DNA of 52,409 bases, from contig JAJONO010000046.1 in NCBI GenBank assembly GCA_021323535.1, forward strand, positions 1 through 52,409, written 5' to 3'. Positions 9,834 through 18,400 of this stretch are shown one piece after another (positions within the stretch are counted from its first letter, which is position 1; every line of letters begins with the position of its first letter). Position numbers and translations under genes: made by a program. The notes under the pieces are model-generated. The model did not search any database and had not been told where the DNA came from. It saw nothing but the letters and a program-made list of their open reading frames with translations. This DNA is from Bacteroidota bacterium (lineage in GTDB: Bacteria > Bacteroidota > Bacteroidia > B-17B0 > Aurantibacillaceae).

Positions 9834-9853
9834 AAATTTATTCCAATAAATTT
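9834..9853. promoter_or_regulatory. AT-rich inverted repeat in divergent promoter region
   Basis: AAATTTATT, a CC spacer, then AATAAATTT: a 9-bp perfect inverted repeat 20 bp upstream of the TPR gene start, in the 157-bp gap shared with ftsE. It could be an operator or simply AT-rich promoter DNA. No regulator is linked to it. Confidence 0.25.
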
Positions 9854-9971
9854 ACTTTGCTTATGATGTTGCTTTGTTGTAATGCCCCGGCAGTTATTAA
9901 CCCAGACGTGTTGATATTGACATAATGACTAAGGCGCACAAAAGTTACAAATGTTTTAACTTTACCCTTCT

Positions 9972-10640
9972 ATGCCGGCCCTGATTAAATTCGAGAACGT
10001 CACTATCTTCCAGGACGAACGCCCTGTAGTGGGAAACCTCAGCGTGGAAATTAATCCCGGGGAGTTTGTTTATTTACTGGGAAAGACCGGCAGCGGAAAA
10101 AGTAGTTTTTTAAAAACCATTTACGGCGATCTCCCTCTGAACATGGGAACCGGCAGTGTATGCGGACAATCACTGAACAATCTGCGTTCACGGCAAATTC
10201 CTTACCTGCGCAGAAAACTCGGAATTGTTTTCCAGGATTTTCAATTACTGAGCGACCGTTCTGTTTATGAAAATTTAAGATTTGTGATGAAGGCCACGGG
10301 TTGGAGCGATGAAAATAAAATACGCCAACGTGTTGAAGACGTGCTTAAGAAAGTAAGTCTTGAAGGAAAAGAAACAAAAATGCCTCACGAGCTTTCTGGC
10401 GGAGAGCAGCAGCGCGTAAGCATTGCAAGGGCCCTGGTAAACGAACCGGAAATTATTCTGGCCGATGAGCCAACGGGAAATCTTGATCCTGAAACGTCGG
10501 AAGAAATTGTAAAGTTATTGAGGCAGATCAGCGAAAGCGGGCGCGCGGTTCTTCTGGCCACGCACGACATGATCATTTACAACAAATTCAAATCACGCAC
10601 CCTTATTTTCGAAAACGGGAAAGTGATGGAGCAGAATTAA
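9972..10640 (+). CDS. ftsE: Cell division ABC transporter ATPase FtsE
   Basis: ATP-binding subunit of the FtsEX-type complex, which activates peptidoglycan hydrolases at the division site. All ABC motifs are intact: Walker A GKTGSGKS at 37-44, Q-loop Gln88 in VFQDF, signature LSGGEQQR at 141-148, Walker B IILADEP at about 161-167, and H-loop ATHD near 196. The length of 222 aa matches FtsE. No ftsX permease is adjacent, as is often the case in Bacteroidota. LolD and other short ABC ATPases share these motifs, so FtsE is chosen on length and on the [13 protein letters not shown] and VYENLRFVM segments. It reads away from the divergent TPR gene. A hairpin repeat lies just after its stop. Confidence 0.85.
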   Translation: MPALIKFENVTIFQDERPVVGNLSVEINPGEFVYLLGKTGSGKSSFLKTIYGDLPLNMGTGSVCGQSLNNLRSRQIPYLRRKLGIVFQDFQLLSDRSVYENLRFVMKATGWSDENKIRQRVEDVLKKVSLEGKETKMPHELSGGEQQRVSIARALVNEPEIILADEPTGNLDPETSEEIVKLLRQISESGRAVLLATHDMIIYNKFKSRTLIFENGKVMEQN

Positions 10641-10651
10641 GACCACGAAGC

Positions 10652-10728
10652 TTTTTTACCACAGAGACACGAAGAAACAGAGAGAAATTACCTCTGCACC
10701 GTCTGCTTCTTCTGCGTTCCTCTGCGCC
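10652..10728. repeat. Dispersed imperfect hairpin repeat (CACAGAGACAC family), copy 1
   Basis: The stretch begins with TTTTTTACCACAGAGACAC and ends with TCTGCGTTCCTCTGCG, which is roughly its reverse complement, giving an imperfect hairpin. The first 31 bases recur at 11322-11352 with 27 matches. It fills part of the 206-bp gap after ftsE. Similar CACAGAG..CTCTGTG elements are scattered in many bacterial genomes; their function is unknown. Confidence 0.6.
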
Positions 10729-10730
10729 GA

Positions 10731-10746
10731 CGCTGAAGCTTTAGCG
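10731..10746. repeat. Near-perfect 16-bp palindrome
   Basis: CGCTGAAGCTTTAGCG pairs over 7 of 8 positions, directly after the hairpin repeat that follows ftsE. It probably belongs to the same repeat block. No T-tract follows. Confidence 0.4.
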
Positions 10747-10846
10747 CAAGCGTTGCGAGAAACCCATCTAACGACTTATCAGAACATCCAATTCATATCA
10801 ACAACAAAATGCAGCCTACATTAAAAAGGTCGGAGTTTTTATTCTG

Positions 10847-11362
10847 ATGCTTTTTCTTTCTACGCTTATGGCCGCTGTTTATGGTATTCTACACGACCAT
10901 CTTACTTACAGCATTTGTCCGGAATACTATACAAAGTTTAAGTTCTATCAATTTCGGCTGGTGTATTTACCAGATACAGTGCTTCCTGAACCACGGCTAT
11001 ATGTAACTATTGTAGGAATGATGGCCACCTGGTGGATTGGTTTATTAATAGGATTGATACAAGGCCTGGTGGGTTTTATTCACAAAGATCAAAAAACCAT
11101 GTTCAGGCTGGTTTTTAAATCGGTTCTAATCACATTGTGTGTCGCGATTATTTTTGCAGCGTTTGGATACCTTGCCGGAAAATTTTTCATCTCTGATCCT
11201 TCATGGCGTTTTCCTGAAAATCTCATTGACAAACCTTCATTTATTACTGTGGGTTCAATTCACAACTTTAGTTATCTCGGGGGATTGATAGGATTGTTGA
11301 GTGGAGTTTTTTTCCAGATAATTTTTTACCGCAGAGAAGCAAAGAAACAGAGGCTGTTCTAA
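10847..11362 (+). CDS. Hypothetical membrane protein (three to four TM segments)
   Basis: A 171-aa integral membrane protein of a kind I associate with unnamed Bacteroidota membrane proteins carrying the HDHLTYSICPEYYTKFKF motif. Membrane segments are seen near residues 1-16, 50-72, 88-110 and 140-160. The start is uncertain: the same frame is open upstream and reads AAYIKKVGVFIL directly before the chosen Met, which looks like natural protein sequence. An ATG at 10809 would supply the start if one base were added, so the true start may be lost by a one-base deletion or sequencing error. The last 11 codons lie in a copy of a dispersed repeat (11322-11353). No function can be assigned. Confidence 0.7.
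   Translation: MLFLSTLMAAVYGILHDHLTYSICPEYYTKFKFYQFRLVYLPDTVLPEPRLYVTIVGMMATWWIGLLIGLIQGLVGFIHKDQKTMFRLVFKSVLITLCVAIIFAAFGYLAGKFFISDPSWRFPENLIDKPSFITVGSIHNFSYLGGLIGLLSGVFFQIIFYRREAKKQRLF
11322..11353 (+). repeat. Dispersed repeat (CACAGAGACAC family), copy 2, inside a CDS end
   Basis: TTTTTTACCGCAGAGAAGC and the following bases match 10652-10682 at 27 of 31 positions. Here the element encodes the C-terminal residues YRREAKKQR of the small membrane protein. Confidence 0.55.
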
Positions 11363-11388
11363 CCCTATGCAAACTACGCTTCCTTAGC

Positions 11389-11408
11389 GTCCCGATAATT
11401 ATCGGGAC
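11389..11408. terminator. Perfect 20-bp palindrome between convergent genes
   Basis: GTCCCGATAATTATCGGGAC equals its own reverse complement. It lies in the 59-bp gap between a rightward and a leftward gene that converge. It can fold into a hairpin on both transcripts, but no T-run follows on either strand, so a bidirectional terminator is only an inference. It may also be a dispersed repeat. Confidence 0.45.
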
Positions 11409-11421
11409 TGCGAGAACCTAA

Positions 11422-13113
11422 TTAGATTTTCTCGTATTCGCTCTTCACGAAATCCATTAACTCTTTTACATAAGCCGGACTGAAATCAAATTTAATTCCA
11501 CCTGCTTCGTAAATCTGTGGGATGCTTTTTGTGTAACCCAGTGCTAAAGCTTTTTTGTAATTTTCAATGGCCTTCTTCGGATCCTTTTTATACTGGCGCC
11601 ACATGGCAATGGCACCAAGCTGCGCGAAACCGTATTCAATATAATAGAAAGGTACTTCGAATAAATGTAATTGCACCTGCCATTTTCTTCTCACAAAATC
11701 TTCAAGCCCTTCGTAATTGATAACGCTGCTTCCAAAATCTTTAATGAGGTTCATCCAGATCTTGTATCGCTCCTCTAAATTGTGTTCAGGATTTTCATAG
11801 AGCGAATGCTGGAATTTATCAATGGCCGCGATCCATGGTAAGGCATCAATCACGCTTTCGAGTTGCTGACGTTTGGCACGTTTTAATTCTTCTTTATCAG
11901 TAAAAAAAACATCCCAGTGTTCCATGCTGATGAGCTCCATGCTCATGCTTGCTAATTCGGCCACTTCACTTGGCGGCGATTTAAAATCTACCAGATCCAG
12001 ATCTTTATCTAAAAAAGAATGAATGGCATGTCCACCTTCGTGAACCATGGTTACTAAATCGCGATGTAATCCTACCGCGTTCATAAAAATAAAAGGAACG
12101 TCGGTTTCATACAAAGGATACTGGTATCCGCCGGGAGCCTTTCCTATCCTGCTTTCCAGGTCGAGGCGACGCATACGGTCCATGATTTCGATACATTCTC
12201 CGAAATACGGGTCAATAGTGTTAAAGCAGGCAATTGTTTTTTTCGTAAGCTCCTCTCCGGTTTGAAAAGGTTTTAACGGCGGTTTGCCATCATCGTCAAC
12301 TGCTGCATCCCAGGGACGATAATCCTGGAGTTTTAATTTTGTTTTGCGTTTCTGATCGTGTTCGCTTATGAGTGGAACAACGTGTTGCTTTACCGATTCG
12401 TGAAAGTTTAAACAATCCTGAACAGTGTAATCAAATCGTCCTAATGCTTTATGTTTATAGTCGCGGTAATTAGCGAAGCCCGTGTTTTTTGCCACCTGGT
12501 GACGAAGAGAAATTAATTTAGTGAACAGATCGTTCAACGCTGTTTCATCTTCTCCTCTTCTCTTCTGTATCTTATGATACATTTCTTCCCGTACTTTACG
12601 ATCGAGGTCCTTTAAAAAAACCGACGCTTTTTGCATGGTCATTTTTTCGCCGTTATGTTCAACGGTTTGCGCGCCGCTTATCTCCCCAAATTTCTGTTCC
12701 AACTCCTGAAGTTGTGTGTTAAGTGGAATGTTCTCTTCACGAAACATTTCAATACTGGTTTTTACACCGCGCAAATAAATATCATAGCCTTGCTTGGTAA
12801 GTTGCGATGTAAATTCGCTGGCCATTAATTTTTTGTTGAGTTCGTTTGATACAGGCGAAATATTTGGTTCTATGTTCTGAATAAAATCATTGAAGCTGTT
12901 ACGTATCTCCTCGCTTGTAGTATCGCAGGTCATTTTAATATAGCGCCAGGCCATATTTTCACTTACAACAGAACTGAGTTCAGAATTATCTTTGAGCCAT
13001 TGCTCCAGGTCTTCCTTCGATTTTATATTTCTGTTGAGAAGATCATCATAATAGGGTTTTAAAAGTTCCCAGGTGGTAACAGTAAAGTCAGGTTTTACAA
13101 AATGTCTTTGCAT
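11422..13113 (-). CDS. M3 family oligoendopeptidase
   Basis: A cytoplasmic zinc oligopeptidase (563 aa) that cleaves short peptides. The zinc site HEGGH is at residues 358-362 within MVHEGGHAIHSF, followed by the family stretch ASMSMELISMEHW, which holds the third ligand. There is no signal peptide. The C-terminal YYIEYGFAQLGAIAMWRQYKKDP region is typical of the M3B / PepF-like group. The ATG is at 13111-13113, 5 bp after the patatin-like gene, so both are in one leftward operon. Family assignment is firm. Calling it PepF itself would overstate what the sequence shows. Confidence 0.93.
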   Translation of the reverse strand: MQRHFVKPDFTVTTWELLKPYYDDLLNRNIKSKEDLEQWLKDNSELSSVVSENMAWRYIKMTCDTTSEEIRNSFNDFIQNIEPNISPVSNELNKKLMASEFTSQLTKQGYDIYLRGVKTSIEMFREENIPLNTQLQELEQKFGEISGAQTVEHNGEKMTMQKASVFLKDLDRKVREEMYHKIQKRRGEDETALNDLFTKLISLRHQVAKNTGFANYRDYKHKALGRFDYTVQDCLNFHESVKQHVVPLISEHDQKRKTKLKLQDYRPWDAAVDDDGKPPLKPFQTGEELTKKTIACFNTIDPYFGECIEIMDRMRRLDLESRIGKAPGGYQYPLYETDVPFIFMNAVGLHRDLVTMVHEGGHAIHSFLDKDLDLVDFKSPPSEVAELASMSMELISMEHWDVFFTDKEELKRAKRQQLESVIDALPWIAAIDKFQHSLYENPEHNLEERYKIWMNLIKDFGSSVINYEGLEDFVRRKWQVQLHLFEVPFYYIEYGFAQLGAIAMWRQYKKDPKKAIENYKKALALGYTKSIPQIYEAGGIKFDFSPAYVKELMDFVKSEYEKI

Positions 13114-13118
13114 ATATT

Positions 13119-14126
13119 TTATAAGTGAAAAGTTGATTTTTTGCCGATGTTATCGTAGTTGGTTTTTATCCAGCTGTCGCAGGCCTTGTAACCCATGTTT
13201 TTAAGATGCATGAGAAAATCCCAGGTTGTATTAAGTTTGCTGGAAAGATTCAGATCCGCCAATGTTTTATCGGCGCTTAAACAATGCAGGTTTATTTTTT
13301 TCAATTGCCCGTCAAGTGTAATTCCCTTATCCACTAAGCCATTAATAAATTCGAGATGCTGGATCTCCAGTGCCAGTGAAGAGTTGAAGCTGATCTCGTT
13401 CACACGATCTTTAATATCTTCAACGTTATCGGGTACTTTATTTATTTTGAAAGGATTTACTTTCACAAGGAGTATGTCATCTGTTCCATCAGTGTGCTCT
13501 GTCAGTGGTGTTAAAGGCGGGTTCCCCATATAGCCACCGTCCCAGTAATACTCACCGTTGATCTCAACAGCCTCGAAAAGGTAAGGCAAACAAGCGCTCG
13601 CCAGAATAGCTTTTGAAGAAATTTCGCTTGGACCAAAAATTTTCGCTTCGCAGGTTCTTACATTGGTTGCGCACACAAATAATTTTGGCGGGCTAATCTT
13701 CTGCAACTCTTCAAAGTCGATAAGATCATTTAATATTTTTTCGAGAGGATTTATACCGAGAGGATTAAATTGTGAAGGCGAAAGCGTTTCGGCTGTTACA
13801 CTAAAGAGGCGGTATAAAGGCGAATAGTCCATGTTTCCGGGGCTCATCATCTTATCTACCCAGGTTGGTTGTAGAATAGACATTTTACCTGCTTCAGAAA
13901 TTTTGTGCCAGAATTTTACGAGTGTATGTTTAGCTAAGTTTCTTCCTCCTTTACTTAAACCGTAAACTGTGCAAACCCCATTCATGGCTCCCGCGCTTGT
14001 TCCGCAAACACCATCAATTTCAATACCGGGCTCATCAAGTAGCCTGTCTATCACTCCCCATGAATAGGCGCCGTGTGCTCCTCCGCCCTGCAAGGCAAGG
14101 TCTATTTTTTTTACTGTTTTTGACAT
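13119..14126 (-). CDS. Patatin-like phospholipase family protein
   Basis: A 335-aa Ser-Asp dyad lipid acyl hydrolase. The oxyanion motif GGGAHGAYSWGV is at residues 14-25, the nucleophile is Ser44 in GTSAG (42-46), and the catalytic Asp196 is in WDGGYMGNPP. The body is continuous without an added transmembrane or barrel domain, so this is a soluble, probably cytoplasmic enzyme of the RssA / YchK type rather than a secreted patatin. It is followed 5 bp later by the M3 peptidase and preceded by a small membrane protein 36 bp away. The substrate is unknown. Confidence 0.92.
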   Translation of the reverse strand: MSKTVKKIDLALQGGGAHGAYSWGVIDRLLDEPGIEIDGVCGTSAGAMNGVCTVYGLSKGGRNLAKHTLVKFWHKISEAGKMSILQPTWVDKMMSPGNMDYSPLYRLFSVTAETLSPSQFNPLGINPLEKILNDLIDFEELQKISPPKLFVCATNVRTCEAKIFGPSEISSKAILASACLPYLFEAVEINGEYYWDGGYMGNPPLTPLTEHTDGTDDILLVKVNPFKINKVPDNVEDIKDRVNEISFNSSLALEIQHLEFINGLVDKGITLDGQLKKINLHCLSADKTLADLNLSSKLNTTWDFLMHLKNMGYKACDSWIKTNYDNIGKKSTFHL

Positions 14127-14161
14127 ATTTAAATTTAAGAAAAGATTTTTGAAAAGAGCTT

Positions 14162-14665
14162 TTAATTATAGTAAACTTTGGTTTGGGAAGAATCGGTTGA
14201 TGTTACAACAAGTATGAGTTTAAGTTGGTTAAGTTTTATGTTTCGGGTTTCTTCAATGTAATTCCTTGCGAATTTTTCTACAAGTGAAAATTTTGTGCCC
14301 TCTTTTGTATCTGTAATTTTTCCGGGATCCGTGACTTTCTCAAAGTAATGAATTGAATTACTCAGCGCAATCATTAAAGGTTCGTTTCCAGACGCTCTGT
14401 TAGATTGGTGCTTATTCATGAGTTCGGTAAAAACATCGGTGGTTTTGGCTCCACTGTCATCGTAGGTTGCATAAAGTTTGTAATTACTATCTGGTGCCGG
14501 TACAAAAAGTCTCCAATCCTGGTAAAAATAAGGGTACACGTAAAAAGAAGAATATCTATTTGGTACAAATGCATAGAAAAACAGCAATGAAAAGTGTACA
14601 ATAACAGCAGTAATGCCCATCAGAATTATTATACGTTTTAGTTTTATGCTCATGCTCGTCTGCAT
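14162..14665 (-). CDS. Hypothetical single-pass membrane protein
   Basis: 167 aa. A short basic N-terminus and one strong hydrophobic segment at about 9-33 are followed by a 135-residue outside domain that starts with FYQDWRLFVPAPDSNYKLY. That Trp-x-x-Phe-x-P-x-P pattern reminds me of small uncharacterised membrane proteins (DUF5819-like), but I cannot confirm it. Translation may begin at Met5 instead of Met1. It is the first gene of a leftward run with the patatin and M3 peptidase, and it is divergent from the ThiE-like gene. Confidence 0.7.
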   Translation of the reverse strand: MQTSMSIKLKRIIILMGITAVIVHFSLLFFYAFVPNRYSSFYVYPYFYQDWRLFVPAPDSNYKLYATYDDSGAKTTDVFTELMNKHQSNRASGNEPLMIALSNSIHYFEKVTDPGKITDTKEGTKFSLVEKFARNYIEETRNIKLNQLKLILVVTSTDSSQTKVYYN

Positions 14666-14708
14666 AAAATTAATGTTTGCCTGTGTGATAAAAAAACGGG
14701 GCAGGTCT

Positions 14709-14737
14709 TTGATTTATCAGGTAAATGTTTATTTTCG
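14709..14737 (+). promoter_or_regulatory. Possible promoter for the ThiE/TenI-like gene
   Basis: TTG (14709-14711), 18 bp, then TATTTTCG (14730-14737), close to the Bacteroidota TTTG / TAnnTTTG pattern with one deviation in the -7 box. It lies 16 bp before the ATG. Confidence 0.3.
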
Positions 14738-14752
14738 TGTAGATTTTGTTTA

Positions 14753-15385
14753 ATGAAGTTATTCGTAATTTCCCCCACAAAGGACAATCCGGATGAAAGA
14801 ACGCTGGTAACCAAGATGTTTGAGAGCGGTTTAACCACTTTCCATTTAAGGAAACCCAAATATTCTACCAGCCAGATGTCGGATTATATAAAAGACATTC
14901 CCGCGCATTTTCATAACAGAATTGTTATTCACTCACACCATCAACTGGCACTCAAATTTAATTTAAAGGGCATTCATTTTACCAGCACGCACCTGAAAAA
15001 GAAATGGAAATACTGGTTTGTGAGACAGAGATTAAAACTCAAATTCGGCAGCCTGATCAAGAGTCGCTCTTATTCACGTTTGCCGCAGGTATATGAACCG
15101 GAAAAAAACAGTTTTGATTATTACCTTATTGGCACTATGTATAATAGTCTTACCGGTGGATTTTATAGTGGATTTTACCAGGAAGGCGTAACCGCCGCGG
15201 TAAAAAACAGTGGTAAAAAACTCGTCGCGCGCGGGGGAACAACTCCCGATTCGGTAAAAAAGACAAGCACCTTTGGCTTTTATGGCATTGCATTTAATTC
15301 CTATCTCTGGGACTCAGAAAATCCTTATCAAAACTTTCTAAAGATACTGGAGGCCTTTAAAACGAATGAGATAGAGCTGGAATAA
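14753..15385 (+). CDS. Thiamine phosphate synthase-like protein (ThiE/TenI family)
   Basis: A 210-aa TIM-barrel protein. Recognisable elements are the early FHLRKPK strand-loop, the IVIHSHHQLALKFNLKGIHFTS segment (the family's HxHxxLAxxxxxxGVHL), and the late GKKLVARGGTTPDSVKKTSTFGFYGIAFNSYLW, which corresponds to the phosphate-binding G-G-I-x-P and G..G.A..S elements. ThiE joins the thiazole and pyrimidine halves of thiamine. TenI-type relatives aromatise the thiazole. The substrate loop is not the standard one, and no other thi genes are near, so the precise reaction is open. The gene is isolated and divergent from the 167-aa membrane protein. Confidence 0.8.
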   Translation: MKLFVISPTKDNPDERTLVTKMFESGLTTFHLRKPKYSTSQMSDYIKDIPAHFHNRIVIHSHHQLALKFNLKGIHFTSTHLKKKWKYWFVRQRLKLKFGSLIKSRSYSRLPQVYEPEKNSFDYYLIGTMYNSLTGGFYSGFYQEGVTAAVKNSGKKLVARGGTTPDSVKKTSTFGFYGIAFNSYLWDSENPYQNFLKILEAFKTNEIELE

Positions 15386-15399
15386 GCTCTCGACTTTGT

Positions 15400-15466
15400 A
15401 GCCACAGATTTCGCTGATTTTCACAGATCAAAATTCCATCTGTGTGAATCCCTGTAATCTGTGGCT
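15400..15466. repeat. Dispersed hairpin repeat (AGCCACAGATTTCGCTGATT family), copy 1
   Basis: The two 29-bp arms (15400-15428 and 15438-15466) match at 23 of 29 positions when one is reverse-complemented, with a 9-base loop. The element fills the 97-bp gap between two convergent genes. A second copy with nearly the same left arm is at 26851-26948. Confidence 0.75.
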
Positions 15467-15482
15467 TAAAAAATTAATTGAT

Positions 15483-18400
15483 TTATCGGATTACGCTTAC
15501 TTTCCCCGTCAACTCTTTTCCTCTTCCCTGTACATTAATCAGTTTAATGTGCCAGGTGTAAACTCCAACCGGTACGGCTTCGTCGCTTCTTCCAACATAA
15601 TTGCCTTTCCAGCCTTCCTCAAAGTTGGTGGTGCTGAATAATTTTTCACCCCAGCGATCAAAAATGTTAAGTTCGTATTTCACTACTCCATATCCTTTCG
15701 GATGGAAAATATCATTTACTCCGTCGCCATTAGGAGAAAATGCATTTGGCACATAAATTCCATAGTCTTCTGCAATGAAAAACGGTCTGATAAGTGTGTC
15801 TTTGCAGCCTTTGTCGCTTTGCACTATCAATGCTACCACATAAGAACCTGCCTCGCTGAAGATCATCATTGGACTGTATTCCGTCGTTACTGTTGGAGAC
15901 AGGTGTGAGAAGTTCCACGAAGTAGAAATAATGTTTCCGCCGTATGAAGCATTCGTAAATAAAACTTCTTCGTTTACTATAGGTTCCCGAGGACCCATAT
16001 TAAAGTCGGCCGTAGGCAGCGGGTACACTTGGACCGTATAAGTATTGAAATTTGAACATCCGTTCGCATCTGTAAAGTTTGCTTTGATAGGGAAAACGCC
16101 ATCCTGCGTGTAACATTTATTTACTGTTGTTCCGGCCATCGATCCACCAAGACCCATGTCCCAGGTAACCGACTGAATGGTTGTGTTTGCACTAACGCTG
16201 AACGATGCACAGAAAGGAACGCATCCAAACTTACTGCTAGTTGAAATTGATCCGTTTGGAAGATCGTTCACTACCATGCTCACTACAGCGCTTGAAGAAC
16301 ATCCGGCGTTGTCGGTAATAGTAATTGTATACTGACCCGACATTCCTGTGGAGGCTTGTGTGATCTGTGGGTTAGGGCTTGAAGACAGGAACCCTGCAGG
16401 ACCATTCCATGTATAAGCCACTTGGGCGCCACCTGCATTTGCATTGAGCACAATTGTTTCTTTTACACAGATAGGGCTATTAGCAGCAGCTACAGGATTA
16501 GGAATTGAATTTACCTGAACAAAAGCCGAGCCGTTGTTTATACAGCCATTGGCGTCGGTAACGGTAACATTGTATTGTCCCGTCATTCCAGTAGTCGTAT
16601 TATTTAATTGCGGGAACTGATTGTTTGAAGTAAAACCTAATGGACCCGTCCACGAATAATTTACGCCTCCATTGGCTGCAAGAGTAGCAGTCTTGGGAAC
16701 GCATACTGTTGATCCAACAACAGAAACTATTGGTAATGGATTTACTATAGCAGCTGAAGTGGTAAAATTGATACATCCATTGGCATCGGTAACAGTCACA
16801 GTATACGTTCCGGCGAAGTTGCTGTTTGCAGAAGGAATGCTAACGTTGCTGTTTGTTGATGTAAACCCGTTAGGGCCGTTCCATGAATATCCTGCTCCAC
16901 CGGTTGCCGTAAATGTGAGCGCCTGATTTGCGCACACCGGGCTGTTACTGTTAATGGTTGGATTTGGTAATGGATTAATATTTACCTGGGCCGTAATTGT
17001 TCCTGAACAACTTCCTGCAGTAGCAACAAGTGTGTATAGTCCACCTTCGGCAAGAGTAACATTTGGAATAGTTGGATTCTGAGTAGCAGAAGTAAATCCG
17101 TTAGGGCCGGTCCAGCTGTAAGATGCGCCCCCGCTTCCATTGAGATTAAGTGTTGATCCTACGCAAGGTGTATTGCTTACAATAACCGGTGCCGGCAAAG
17201 TGATAACCGTTACATTTGAAATCGCTGTATTGGTACATCCTGCGGCAGTTGTTACTGTTACAGTATAAGCCCCGTTCATATTCAGTTGAGCATTGGCAAG
17301 CACAGGGTTTTGCACATTGCTTGTAAACCCGGCGGGGCCGCTCCATGCATACGTTGATCCACCATTTGAGGTAAGATTAATATTTTGATTAACGCAGCCC
17401 GCAGGGTTGTTTACCACAATAGCAGGAGTTGGATTTATCACCACGTTGGTTGTGATGGAGTTTGTACATCCGTTCGCATTAGTAATTGTTAAAGAATAAA
17501 TTCCCGCATTGGTCGGTTGTGCAATTGCAATAGAAGGATTCTGGTTATTAGAAGTAAATCCTCCCGGGCCCGTCCAGGTATAAGTTGTTCCGCCATTTCC
17601 GGTTAAGTTCAGACTTGTGTTTTCGCAAAGCGGACCGTTGTTATTGGCCACTGGAACCGGAAGCGGGTTAATGGTAATGTTTTGTGTAACGCTGTTGGAA
17701 CATGTTCCTGCCGAAGCCACCAATGTGTAAATTCCATTTGCGGCAGTGGTTACGTTTGGAATCGTTGGGTTTTGTAACGCGCTGTTAAATCCGTTAGGGC
17801 CTGTCCATTGGTAAGTTGCTCCTCCGCTTCCCGTAAATGAAAGTGTAGCTCCAACACAAGGAGTATTGCTTAAAATAGTTGGATTCGGCAAAGTGATAAC
17901 CGTTACGTTAGATACCGCTGTATTGGTACATCCGGCAGCGGTTGTTACTGTTACTGTGTAAGCGCCATTCATGGTTAATTGAGCATTCGCAATAACAGGA
18001 TTCTGTACGTTACTTGTAAACCCGTTAGGACCGCTCCATGCATAGGTTGCGCCACCGTTTGAGGTCAGATTAATATTCTGGTTGACGCAAGCCGCGGGAT
18101 TATTTACTACAATAGCGGGTGTTGGGTTAATAACAGCATTGGTAGTAATGCTGCCTGTACATCCACCTGCATTTGTCACTGAAAGAGTATACACGCCTGA
18201 ATTGGCGGGTTGCGCGTTTGGAATGTTAGGGTTCTGTGAATTCGAAGTAAATCCTCCCGGACCCGTCCAGGTATAAGTTGTTCCCCCGTTTCCGGTAAGG
18301 TTCAATTGATTGTTTTGACAAAGTGGTCCGTTATTTCCTGCAACAGGTACCGGCGCCGGATTAATAAGAACTGTTGTTGTTGCTTTTGCCGTGCAGGTTC

